DNA of 53,638 nt, from assembly GCA_026260175.1 (NCBI GenBank), contig JAKCWW010002731.1, positions 1 to 53,638 of the forward strand, written 5' to 3'. The notes beneath the pieces were generated by a model. It saw only the letters and a program-made list of their open reading frames with translations. It was not told the origin of the DNA and did not search any database. Source of the DNA: Reticulitermes lucifugus (taxonomy: Eukaryota; Arthropoda; Insecta; Blattodea; Rhinotermitidae). The stretch's first letter is position 1. Each line of letters begins with the position of its first letter. Below, one piece after another: positions 1 to 9,405 of the stretch. Made by a program: the position numbers and the translations under genes.

Positions 1-349
1 CGTAGAGCTCTGTGATATACTTCTCCCAAATTTGCAATACTCGTCTCTGATCTATTATTATATGTTGCCAATGGTAAGAACCTTCTTTTACAATTTCAAA
101 AGGCAGACGTCTGCCGCAAACATTCACGCGGGGCTGGCATTAGTCATTATAGACCTAATAGAAGGTTGATTTACTCTGATCGCTTAATCGTTCACTTCTG
201 AAAAATGTTCTGAAAGCCTTGGCTTCGCACATTTCTATATGCAATCTCCATGTACTCCTTCTTTTCAAGATTACACCGAGCTACTTCACTAAGTGGAGAA
301 TAAAGTATTGATTTATGACAGAAATCTTCCATTTCTTCAGCGCAAAATG

Positions 350-690
350 AGATTATGTCGATCTACGTCCACTGAAGGAGAAAGTGGCATGAGTCTCATC
401 TTCATTGATTTTAATTTTCGACAGCTCACACCACGACTCCACTAACATGAGACCGCCTTGTATCTTTCTGAGAACCTTGGTAGTATATACCCAGACATCA
501 ACAGCAAAAATGGCTTGATATGTGCCTAGTGACTCGGGGGAGTCCTTTACATACAGGTTGTGCAAGACGAAGGACAGGATGGAACCTTGGGGCACACCTG
601 CTTCTATTTCTTTAGGCGTGGACATTTCGCCTGGTACCGAAATTCCACGCATTTTGTAAGACTCTCAGGTTCAGTAACGTAATCACAAAA
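350..690 (-). mobile_element. Non-LTR retrotransposon reverse transcriptase relic (Jockey-like)
   Basis: An open stretch on the minus strand reads AGVPQGSIL, then LHNLYVKDSPESLGTYQAIF, then a block ending SWCELSKIKINEDET. This is the core of a non-LTR reverse transcriptase (the VPQGSxLSP block, then the FADD block) followed by the thumb. The catalytic FADD box is broken to FAVD, and no long ORF surrounds it, so it is a dead fragment. Clade assignment to Jockey rests on general resemblance of the SWCE..INEDKT segment to insect elements and is inferred. Confidence 0.8.
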
Positions 691-905
691 GCCCGCCACT
701 TGTCCATATCTTAAGCCAAATTAATCCAGTCCATTCTCTCCCTTTATATTTCTTTAATGCCCATTTTAAAATTATCCTCTGAACTAAACCCCGATTTTGA
801 AAGTGGTCTCCTTCTTTCAGATTTCCCCAACATAACGCTGTAGGCATTTATCCCGTCCCCATTACGTACCACATGCCCACCCATCTCACTGTTCTTGCTA
901 TAACC
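690..905 (-). mobile_element. LINE C-terminal tail relic
   Basis: Read on the minus strand this encodes fragments such as SSEDNFKMGIKE, DWINLA and DKWRAFV, interrupted by stops. They match the tail of a common insect non-LTR element that also occurs at 34.5-35.0 kb and 39.8-40.4 kb in this window (GRxxxxWEDNIKMDL block). It is a decayed 3' fragment with no coding potential. Confidence 0.6.
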
Positions 906-912
906 ATCCGAA

Positions 913-1243
913 TGGTATTTGGCGAGAAATACAAATCACAAACTTCGTCATTACTCACGGAAAGAGGTTATACGCTTGAATATCCTGACCGGTAATTTCG
1001 ATAACCCATACAAGCAGCCATGGTGCCATGTACCTTGTGTGAGATCTTCCACAATACAGAGAGATGTATATTATTCATCTGTTAAAATATTTAATTACCT
1101 TCCGCAAAATATATCAAAACTTCATAACAATATACATATTTTTAAGACTATGTTAAGGAATTACTTGTTAAGAATGCTTTTTATTCTATTGACGAATATT
1201 GGATCGGTGAATGAATGAATGTATGTATGTATGTATGTATGTA
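913..1243 (+). mobile_element. LINE 3' end with tetranucleotide tail
   Basis: A 99-codon frame contains VYYSSVKIFNYLPQNIS and IFKTMLRNYLL, the conserved tail of an insect LINE polyprotein (consensus style YYxGIKIFNxLPxxIK..FKxALxxFL). A better kept relative sits at 51.1-51.4 kb. The copy ends in a tetranucleotide run, TGAA units passing into TGTA units at 1208-1243, as expected for LINE 3' ends that terminate in short tandem repeats. Confidence 0.7.
1208..1243 (+). repeat. (TGAA)n(TGTA)n microsatellite
   Basis: Three TGAA units merge into about five TGTA units. It forms the tail of the adjoining LINE fragment. Confidence 0.9.
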
Positions 1244-1346
1244 GTGTCTAAGGCTTCTCGGAGGTGCGAGAATGCTGTAATCATAGAGTGTGGCTATAAC
1301 AAAAACGAATATATTTGTGCCGTATGCGCACGATATTTAACAGCCA

Positions 1347-1412
1347 ATGCTCCGCTCCAATACTTCCACCTTAATCACAACGCGGGAACTAGATGTGTCA
1401 TTGTCCCTGGAA
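1347..1412 (+). CDS. Candidate first coding exon of ADA (speculative)
   Basis: ATG at 1347 opens 22 codons (MLRSNTSTLI...SLSLE) that end exactly at a strong GTAAGT donor at 1413 in phase 0, the phase needed to join the ADA exon starting at 5141 with VELHVHLDG. In vertebrate ADA a short first exon also ends immediately before this V. Against it: the residue before V is normally Lys, here Glu; the peptide itself is unrecognised; and other short ATG-donor combinations exist upstream. It lies in the CpG-retaining 1-3.3 kb block, where a promoter is plausible. Confidence 0.15.
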
Positions 1413-2261
1413 GTAAGTAAAGGTTTGCTTTAATCCGTGACTGAAACTTCCACACAAGTTGTTTTAATCCGTGTTAACGGCGTACTTTTGTTGCACATTG
1501 TGTTTACATGTTCGTTATCCTACTATTCTGATTGTCCCTAAGTTATCAGTTGTTCGTGCAGGTTTTATCTTCTCGAAATAGGAAAGCAAACAACTAATCA
1601 TCTTTTAGATAACACCCTGAAAGATAGTTGGACAAAAAGTATGATTACAAGACTAGAAACCACGGATAACAATTCCTTGGCAGCCGAAAGCCCACACAGT
1701 CTTGACAACAAACGACTTGGCAGTTTCCCTGAAGAAGTAGCGCGTGTATGGTGTCTTCCTGGTAGTACTTTTCAAGGGTTTGAAGCGCTAGAAAAGGAGG
1801 TGGTTTCAAATAACATTATTCGTATTGCATGTACTGACCAACAAACGAAGGATGTTTCTTTCTAGCAGGCGTGGGACAAGTAAAATTCCACAGTCTCGGG
1901 TATGTTGTTAACCTTTAGTATTATACTTGGATAAAATATTTGTGACCAAAGAAGTAGGAAAAGCAATTATTTTCACTTGTAAGGAAACTGTTTTAGTTCA
2001 GAACCCAAGTATGTTTTTTTTGGACAGGTAAAAGTATTACCCTGTTGAGAATGTCCATATGGTACCTACGCGGCAGTTATTTTCCTATGCTATTCACTTT
2101 ACACATATTACATTACTATGTTTAATTTAAAAATTCCAAGATTGTTAATGATTCTGAAATTAGTAATAATACAGCCTTGTGATTACAACTGACATTGTAT
2201 ATGCAATATTCGTTGCGTGGAGGCTACGTCCGTCTGTACGTCTGTCGTCTAGTATCAGGGA

Positions 2262-2580
2262 CTAAAGCTTTTGTCGTAGTTTCATGAAATTCGGTGTAGG
2301 AGTTCTCTACAAAATGTTGTGGTGCAAGCGTCAGTTTCCTGCAAATCAGCTCAGTAACAGTCATACTTTACGTATGTACGTAAATGTATTTCTACCCGTA
2401 CGTGCTATAGTTCTTGGCCGATTTGGGTGAAGTTCGGTATAATTAGGAGATCTCTACGTAATGCGTTGAACATTTACGAGTTTCGTGAAAATGTCTGCAG
2501 TAAAATTCATACTTCACCTAAGGACGTGAATCAAATTGTATCCTAATTTTTGCATTTGCATCCGATTGCAAAAAACCGTT
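2262..2580. repeat. Degenerate tandem repeat, about 140 bp unit, block 1
   Basis: Two diverged units share the order GTGAAATTCGG or GTGAAGTTCGG, then a CTCTAC block, then CATACTT and a GTACGTAAA or GGACGTGAA close. Units start near 2262 and 2400. A second block of the same repeat lies at 2870-3140, on the other side of a SINE. Nothing coding is visible. Confidence 0.6.
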
Positions 2581-2594
2581 CGGTATAGATCTTT

Positions 2595-2870
2595 GGGAGC
2601 CGGGCTAGCATAGTCGGAATAGTGATTGGCTACGGTCTGCACGATATGAAGCTAAATTACCGGCAGGGTAAGCTATTTTTCTCTTCTCCAAAACGCCTAG
2701 ACCGGCCGTGGAGCCCACCCGGCCTTTTACTGAATGGGTACTAGCGGTTCATTACCCGGGAGTAAAGTGGCCGAGGCGTGAAGTTAACCACTCACCTCTA
2801 TCTATTGCGGAACTCAAGAATGAGTGAAGTTACACCTCTGTTTCCCCAGTGTGCCTTCATGGCGTGGGCA
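2595..2870 (+). mobile_element. tRNA-derived SINE (family 1)
   Basis: The head GCCGGGCTAGCATAGTC...TAGTGATTGGCTACGG resembles a tRNA-type box A region. The body (GAGCCCACCCGGCC, GGGTACTAGC, GGGAGTAAAGTGGCCGAGGCG) recurs in opposite orientation at 9943-10118 and 46330-46465 and in diverged form at 28488-28790. It splits the 140-bp tandem repeat into two blocks. Confidence 0.65.
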
Positions 2871-3140
2871 GGGACAACTTTAGGCTTTTTATAGATGTTT
2901 ACAAAAATTTATTGGGTGATGGTGAATTTCATGAAAATCGGCACAGTGAAAGCCATACCTTACTTACAGTCATAAATGAATTTATACATGTGCTTTGCAC
3001 GGTTATTTCCGATTTTGGTGAAATTCAATGTACGAGATGTGTAGGTAATTCGGTTGAACATTTACATGTTCCGTGAAAATCGGTGCAGGAAGACCGTACT
3101 TTTCTGATGGGCGTAAATTAAATTGCATTTACAGGTGTAT
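2870..3140. repeat. Degenerate tandem repeat, about 140 bp unit, block 2
   Basis: Units read GTGAATTTCATGAAAATCGGC, then ACTTACAGTCATAAATGAA, then GATTTTGGTGAAATTCAATG and GGTTGAACATTTAC, matching block 1 (GGCCGATTTGGGTGAAGTTC, GTTGAACATTTACG). The two blocks were probably continuous before the SINE inserted. Confidence 0.6.
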
Positions 3141-3250
3141 CCGGGGCCGGCCCGAGATACGTGAGCACCCCGGGCAAAGTAATAATTTGGCGCCCCGGGC
3201 AGGCTAATAATTTGGCGTCCCTTCAAACTGATGGCGAATATTTTTGAGGG
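3141..3250. mobile_element. hAT-like terminus fragment
   Basis: The GC-rich stretch GGGGCCGGCCCGAGATACG followed by GGCGCCCCGGGC resembles the ends of non-autonomous hAT elements. No partner terminus or 8-bp target duplication was found, so the assignment is tentative. Confidence 0.4.
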
Positions 3251-3835
3251 TGCATGTACAAATTGCGGATAATTCTCGGATAAATTCTTTTGCGTGTGTA
3301 TTGTGTGTTGGAGTACACCATTTGCAATCTTTTTTATGTTCAATGCACTGTCAAATGCAGAATATTAAATACTCTTAATAATAGTCTATTGCAGTATGCA
3401 AGAACACTTAACACAGTTCATGAGTGTTTAGCACCTGGACTTCATGTTTGGGATGTTCAGGTTTAAGTATTGGCAAGTTAACCTGATGTTTTTTGTAGTT
3501 TTCGTCAGTCAGTGCCAGGTTAGTGTTCAAATAGTCCACAACTACTTTCACATCCTATTCAGTTGATTAATCACTTGACACTACATTGTTTGAGCTACTG
3601 ACCTTAAACATAAATAAACATGCAAGAAATGTGCGTCATGACAGATATTTCCATGTAAAGACATACTGCCTTCCATGGATTATATGAATCATTCTTAAAG
3701 CTTTGTAATTTGTCTACTGAGTAAATGGATTGTATATTTAAATATCTTTTTAATGCAACTTTAAACATTTTCATTCATAATGACCATGAAACTTTGTGGC
3801 ACTTCCTCTAAAATTTTGATGGCAGCATAAAAAGC

Positions 3836-3854
3836 TTTTTTTTTTTTTTTTTTT
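3836..3854. repeat. T19 homopolymer
   Basis: Nineteen consecutive T. It may be the poly(A) tail of a minus-strand retrosequence, but no such element is clear upstream. Confidence 0.9.
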
Positions 3855-4039
3855 GAAAGAAGAAAGGTTAGCACTTTGTCTGTGAAAATGGTACCTTGTG
3901 TTAACACCATGTACAGTAGAATTTGTTGGAAAAGTTCCTGATTATTTATAATAACGTTCAGGATTTAAAATATGTATTCGCATGGCAGAGGGAAAACCTG
4001 TAGTCTCTGAAACGGACTTATATGTGAAACTTTTGTAAT

Positions 4040-4700
4040 TCAAATAATTTTTTTTTTGAGTAAATTTCCTTTTGCTGTCAAATTTGAATTTATTTGGACT
4101 AACTTACCCCCCAAAATTATTCCTAATTTTATTATAGAGTGAAAATAAGCTAAATAAATTGATTTTACTGTGTCAGGATTACTAAGATGAAGCATTGATC
4201 TGAATGCATAACATGCTTCACATAACTTATGAATCATTTGATAAAGATGATTCTTCCAGTTTAGTTTGTTATCAGTTTTTAAAACCAAGAATATTTTATT
4301 TACTGGCTCTTCTATTTACTGTTTTATACCCAGAGCAGTAAACCATTTACTCATCAGAGAGTGAACTAGAATCACACTGTGCAGAAATCTCTGAATGTTT
4401 TATTAAAAAGTATTATTTTCCTGATCAGCCTGATGATGGCTATATATTAGCCGAAACATGTAGCTGGTTATTTTTCACAAATAAAATTGTGGTTGGACTG
4501 AGTATTTATATTGTAGACACAACAGGGATGAATCACATTACGATTAAAAAGTACAACACTGGTGTGTTCTGATAAGATATTTGTTGCTGGAAGAAGTACA
4601 TTTATTTCTATTATAAAAAATGAACTCCTGAGAATTGAATCCTGGGGGACTACATGAAATTTTGTATTTTTAGAAAAGAAAGTCATGATAAGAAATTCAA
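4040..4700 (-). mobile_element. LINE reverse transcriptase relic interrupted by a ribozyme-bearing insert
   Basis: On the minus strand, VPQDSILRSSFFIIEINVLL at 4690-4570 matches the VPQGSILGPLLF..YINDLP block of a non-LTR reverse transcriptase. DNKLNWKNHLYQMIHKLCEA and YAFRSMLHLSNPDTVKSIYL at 4290-4130 match the downstream thumb region. Between them, at about 4320-4550, the FADD block is missing and the sequence instead carries a hammerhead-like motif on the plus strand. Both coding parts are damaged (QG to QD; stops). Confidence 0.75.
4424..4468 (+). ncRNA. Hammerhead ribozyme-like motif A
   Basis: In order: stem I 5' strand ATCAGC (4424-4429), core CTGATGA (4430-4436), an extra T, stem II GGCTA with loop TATAT and TAGCC (4438-4452), GAAAC, AT, GTA (predicted cleavage after 4462), then stem I 3' strand GCTGGT (4463-4468). 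Stem I pairs over 6 bp with one G-U; stem II pairs over 5 bp without mismatch. It is on the ADA sense strand, upstream of the first certain exon. The extra T between CTGATGA and stem II departs from the classical consensus; activity is unknown. Confidence 0.65.
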
Positions 4701-4919
4701 CTGTGAGAAAGGCTTAGCACTTAAAACTGTTTGAAGATAGAAAATGTGTTCCTAGTCATTTGTGAGTAACTGCATGTTAAGAAAGGTATCAGAGTTGCCT
4801 GTTTTGAATTGAGATTGGTGCCATAAATGAGATTTATTATAAATGTACCTTTTATGGAAGTGAAAAAATATTCCACAAATCATTGAATGTTATAGCCAAG
4901 TTGCAATCCAGTTGCATTT

Positions 4920-5060
4920 TAAATAAGTCCCAGGTTCAAATCCCTGAGGTTTTCTGTGGCTTCCATCAGTTCATATATGCAGGTACCAAGAAACTGGGAT
5001 AGAAGTGGTTTGACTGCCTCCTTCCATATCTGTCCCATTCATCATTCATGGACCTCCTAT
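4920..5060 (+). mobile_element. Possible tRNA-derived SINE fragment
   Basis: GGTTCAAATCC at 4933-4943 is a good pol III box B, preceded by AGTCCCA. The same GTCCCAGGTTCAA string recurs at 35545-35557. No box A is clear at the expected distance, so only a partial copy can be claimed. Confidence 0.35.
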
Positions 5061-5140
5061 AACTAAATTGTAAAACAAGAATTGGTGGCTAAGTAATAAA
5101 GCAAGGTCACAGTATATAACATTTTATTATCTGTTTGCAG

Positions 5141-5202
5141 GTTGAACTTCATGTACACTTGGACGGTTCACTGCGTCATGAAACAATATGGGAGCTGTCT
5201 AA
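5141..5202 (+). CDS. ADA: ADA exon with HVHLDG zinc motif
   Basis: Acceptor TTTGCAG ends at 5140 and donor GTAAGA starts at 5203. It encodes [20 protein letters not shown] plus two bases of a Lys codon. The two His are the first zinc ligands. Confidence 0.95.
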
Positions 5203-8200
5203 GTAAGACATATTAATGTCAGTGATAACAGCAGCAGTAATGCAAATAATGTGATATTAGTGACAAAAATAAATCTTCCTATTGGTATTATGTTCATTTT
5301 TAACATGAAATTAATTTTCACATTATTTGCTGTTTTTTGGATGTGTCTTTGCGGTGATGGTTGATTCCAAAATAGTCTTCTTTCTAACATACCCTTTGAA
5401 GGGCACATATAACCAGAACTTGACTCAGGGAGGTGGAATGTTATTCCAGACTCTGATGTTTTCAATGGGAGGCATTATTTGAAGGATTGGATTGTGAGTT
5501 GTCAAACTCTCCAGCTGTCAAGCTGTTTATGTTGATGTGGTGTGCATCAGGAGGGAGAAAGTAATGTATGTCAATACTTTGACATTCGTGAACAGTACTG
5601 AGCTCTCCAGGTTGATATAACGGATACCTCATGCCAGTCAAAACTTTAATCTTTTATGCCTATTTCCTGAGTTTTCTTTGCATTGTTTTTTCTTAGGATC
5701 ACAGTCACAGACTCTCTTACATTTTTAATATCCTGATACTATTGTAATTGCCTGTGCTTCTTCTGTGTACTATGTTAATCAGTGTCTTGTGTGGTCCTTT
5801 ACATGTATGTAATTATATCAGATTTACATGTTTGTTTGCTTTTACTGTAATTATTATACTTTTTACTGTAACTACTCTCTAGACATGTCCAATATCATTC
5901 TGTAAAGATTTCTAGGATGAAATACAAACTAAACTAAACTAAGCTAAAACTATGTGTATAAGCATATACTTTGTGGCAGATTTACTGTCAGATCCATTTT
6001 ACCTTTATTGTGTCTTGGATTGTAACATAAAGGCATGTTTAATATTCTGGGTGGAGGCCCCTGTTAGAGTATGGCATGCTGCCTCTGTTCTCTGGATTGA
6101 CCCTTAGGATGGGGGATGTGTGTCCACCAGGGCATTTGTATTTATATGCAGGGCTGCACAGTGTTGTAATCCAGTAGGCGATTGTCTGAACAATTCAACC
6201 ATGACACCACACAAATACTGGTGTTCTTGTTATTTCATTTTTACCATTGCTGGGACCCTAAGGACTTCCTTAGGCTGACTACTGTCCATATATCACTTTC
6301 AATTCATGGTTGATGAGTAAATGATGTAGAATGTTTATTTCTGACTTTACAGGTTAAGAGTTATATATTCATTTTACCTTTTATTGATTGATGGGTATGT
6401 ATATGAGTTTTAGTCAACTTCAAATAGCTTTAGGTGCTGACACTAAACTACACCCCCCCCACTTCTCCCCCACATGCATGTACACATACACGTATCTTAT
6501 TCATATGTAACCTTGGAGATATTGTCTGTGAAATGCAGACATCTGCAGATGCTTTAAATCTGTATGAGGAAATGACAGAACCAAACATGAGTATGACTAC
6601 TGGTTGATTTTAGGAGCAGTAGAGTCTCAGACAGATACCTGTACAGTCCCTGTAATCATGAATAGTTCAAGGCCAATCAATACATATTTCTTCCACAGTT
6701 ACGGGTTTCCACTCTTTTATTTTTTCTACTGTCACGCGTTGTGAATCTTTTATCCGCGACTGCTTGAAAATATGTTGATCATAGATTGTGAGCTGCTGTG
6801 CATAATGATGAGTCACATCCACAATTTCTGTACCAGATCCTTACCAAAATGTAATTCAAATACACCTACATCAGTCAGAAATTTTGTATTGCTGTGATGC
6901 CCACTCATTCCAGTACAAATTGCTCTTTGTCTACTGTAATTTTTCATGTTCCACAGAAAATTAGTGTTTGCCATACAGACACAATTTTCCCTGTCACATA
7001 ATAACACATAATCTTCCTGATCATGAAAATTACTATTATTATGTCTGTGTCTAATTCACTGTCACCAGAATAGGTATGTTTTTTCTACAAATTGTTCACT
7101 TTCTAAATTATAAGAAATTATTTCAAACCCTTCTTGCTACTTGATGCTGAAATTGTGGGCTGAAATTCCTGCACATCTGCACAGCAAAATATTATAAATT
7201 CTCAAGACATACAAACATATGGTGTGTATGGAAATAACAGTGAGCAGAGCACATACTGACAGTATTAGAGACAGCAAGCAGTGTCAAATGAACCACCAAA
7301 TTGAAGCACAAATAATGCATTTTGCATGAGCTTCTAACAGAACTCTTTGAACACTGCTACTACCTGAGAAACTGAATCAGTTCATGGAAGATAAATAAAT
7401 TATACATCCAACAACAGCCACTGATCTCTATAGTAACTATATGAAATGAAATATCTTCCTGTAACAGATAGTACTTAAGCTGTCTATCTGGAGCATCTGT
7501 AGTTGGAGTTCATGAACACTATTGCCCAGTGCTTTTTGTTTGTGGCTGTATGCAACAGTAAGTTATAACGGCACCTTTATTTATGGTGGCATGTTAGATT
7601 AATATTATAATTTCAGAACTTGCGGCATAATAGGTCTGACTTGTTGTTTGGATGCAGTAATAGTGTTCACAGCTGACAAACTTTACTGTTCTTGGTCTTC
7701 CAATGAAACATGTAATTGCAAAACAATTTTGGCACAGGGAAAAGGGGCTTCAGCTACCAGGAAATGGCACATTTCGTGACCTTCAGGAGGCGATGGTGGT
7801 CAGACACCCCGAAGATCTGTGGCACTTTCTTCAACCATTTCTACTTTCAACACCGTGCATAGCGTATGTAATGGAACTACATTTTTCTTACAAGGTTAAA
7901 TCTAGGTTCATAGATAATTCCTACCAACCTCTTACATCATTTAGGCAGACATTCCTAGTCAGGAATCTGTATTTAAACATCCAGAGAAGTAATATTATCT
8001 CAAGGAATTCTAAAGGATTGGAGTTGTGGTAGAAATATTACTCATTTCACTGTAGTTGTTATTAACACACAGTAAGTTAACTGTCTGGTTCATTATTGTA
8101 AAAGTTGCAGTTGTTTTGAAGTGTGGAATTTTGAATTTTTTCTGCATTCATATGAGAATATTTTTGTCCTACTTTGTAAGAGACAGTGAAGTATTAATGC

Positions 8201-9370
8201 ACTATTTCATAAAAGTATCTACAAGTTTTACTTCTTTTCCAAGAAATTTTAACATGAAATTTTATCATATATGTGAATTAATATGTTCATCTCTTTGACA
8301 AAGTATATTGGCTACAAGAATGGGGACATCAGTAACTCAAATAGCAATGTAAATTATGAACATGCTCAGCCAGATGTGGGAAGTAGCTGCAAATATGTAG
8401 ATATCTGAGCTGTGGATAGATAAACTAGAATTGGAAGTAAGATTAGATTATTTCATTAACATTAAAAGATATATATATTTATAAGTTAAGGATAAAAAAG
8501 TTCAAATTAATGATACATATGATTGTTCATTATGCTATGAAATGCATATTTTTATTTATAATGTAGCACATATTTCTTTTATAAAGGGCAGAAGTTTTAT
8601 TTGCAGTCACAAATATATGGGGAATTAAAAATGTAAAAGAATGTGTAAAATCCTGGTAATTTGTCAGACTGTGCTCTGACATACATAGCATTTACTGTGT
8701 ACTCAGCCAAGTTGAGGCATGTTGTCAGGTAGTTGTTATGTTCAGTGAGGCTTAGCAATCACAGTGTAGACATGCCAGCGCTACTTTTGGACTGTACCAT
8801 TATTAAGCCATGTGCTGTCATTTAATTTTCTTGGTCATATGGAAGTAAAACCCTCAGGGAATATTTGCACAATAAAAAGAACACTACATTATGCAAAGGA
8901 AGATGTACTAGTAGATGGAAAGATTTCAGAGTGGCAAAACAAGTGTCAGTGATGAAGACTGATTTAGCCCTCTGACCACTTCACAAAAGGCAGGCAGTGC
9001 TGAACAAGTTAATTTTCTAGTTATAAGAGACAGACTGATTGTGGTCAAAGATACAGCTGACAAGTTGGACATTAGATGTGGATCTGCATGTTCCATCATC
9101 CATGGCAACCTGAACGTGCAAACAAATATCAAAGTATGAGGTGGAAACACACATCATTGCAAAGAACCAAGAAATTCAAAAGTGTGTATTGAAGGAAAGA
9201 TAGAAGTGGCAGGAAGACGAGGAAGGAGACTTAAGCAGCTACTTGATGACCTTAAGGAAATGAGAAGACACTGAAAATTGACAGAGGAAGCACTAGATCG
9301 CATTCTCTGGAGAACACGCATTGGAAGAGGTTATGGACCTGTCATAACACAGGCTACGTGGTGGTGGTGG

Positions 9371-9405
<35 letters not shown>

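Noticed and set aside
1641..1865. 75-codon open frame on the plus strand
   Set aside because: No recognisable domain, and no splice sites in a phase that would join ADA. Treated as chance.
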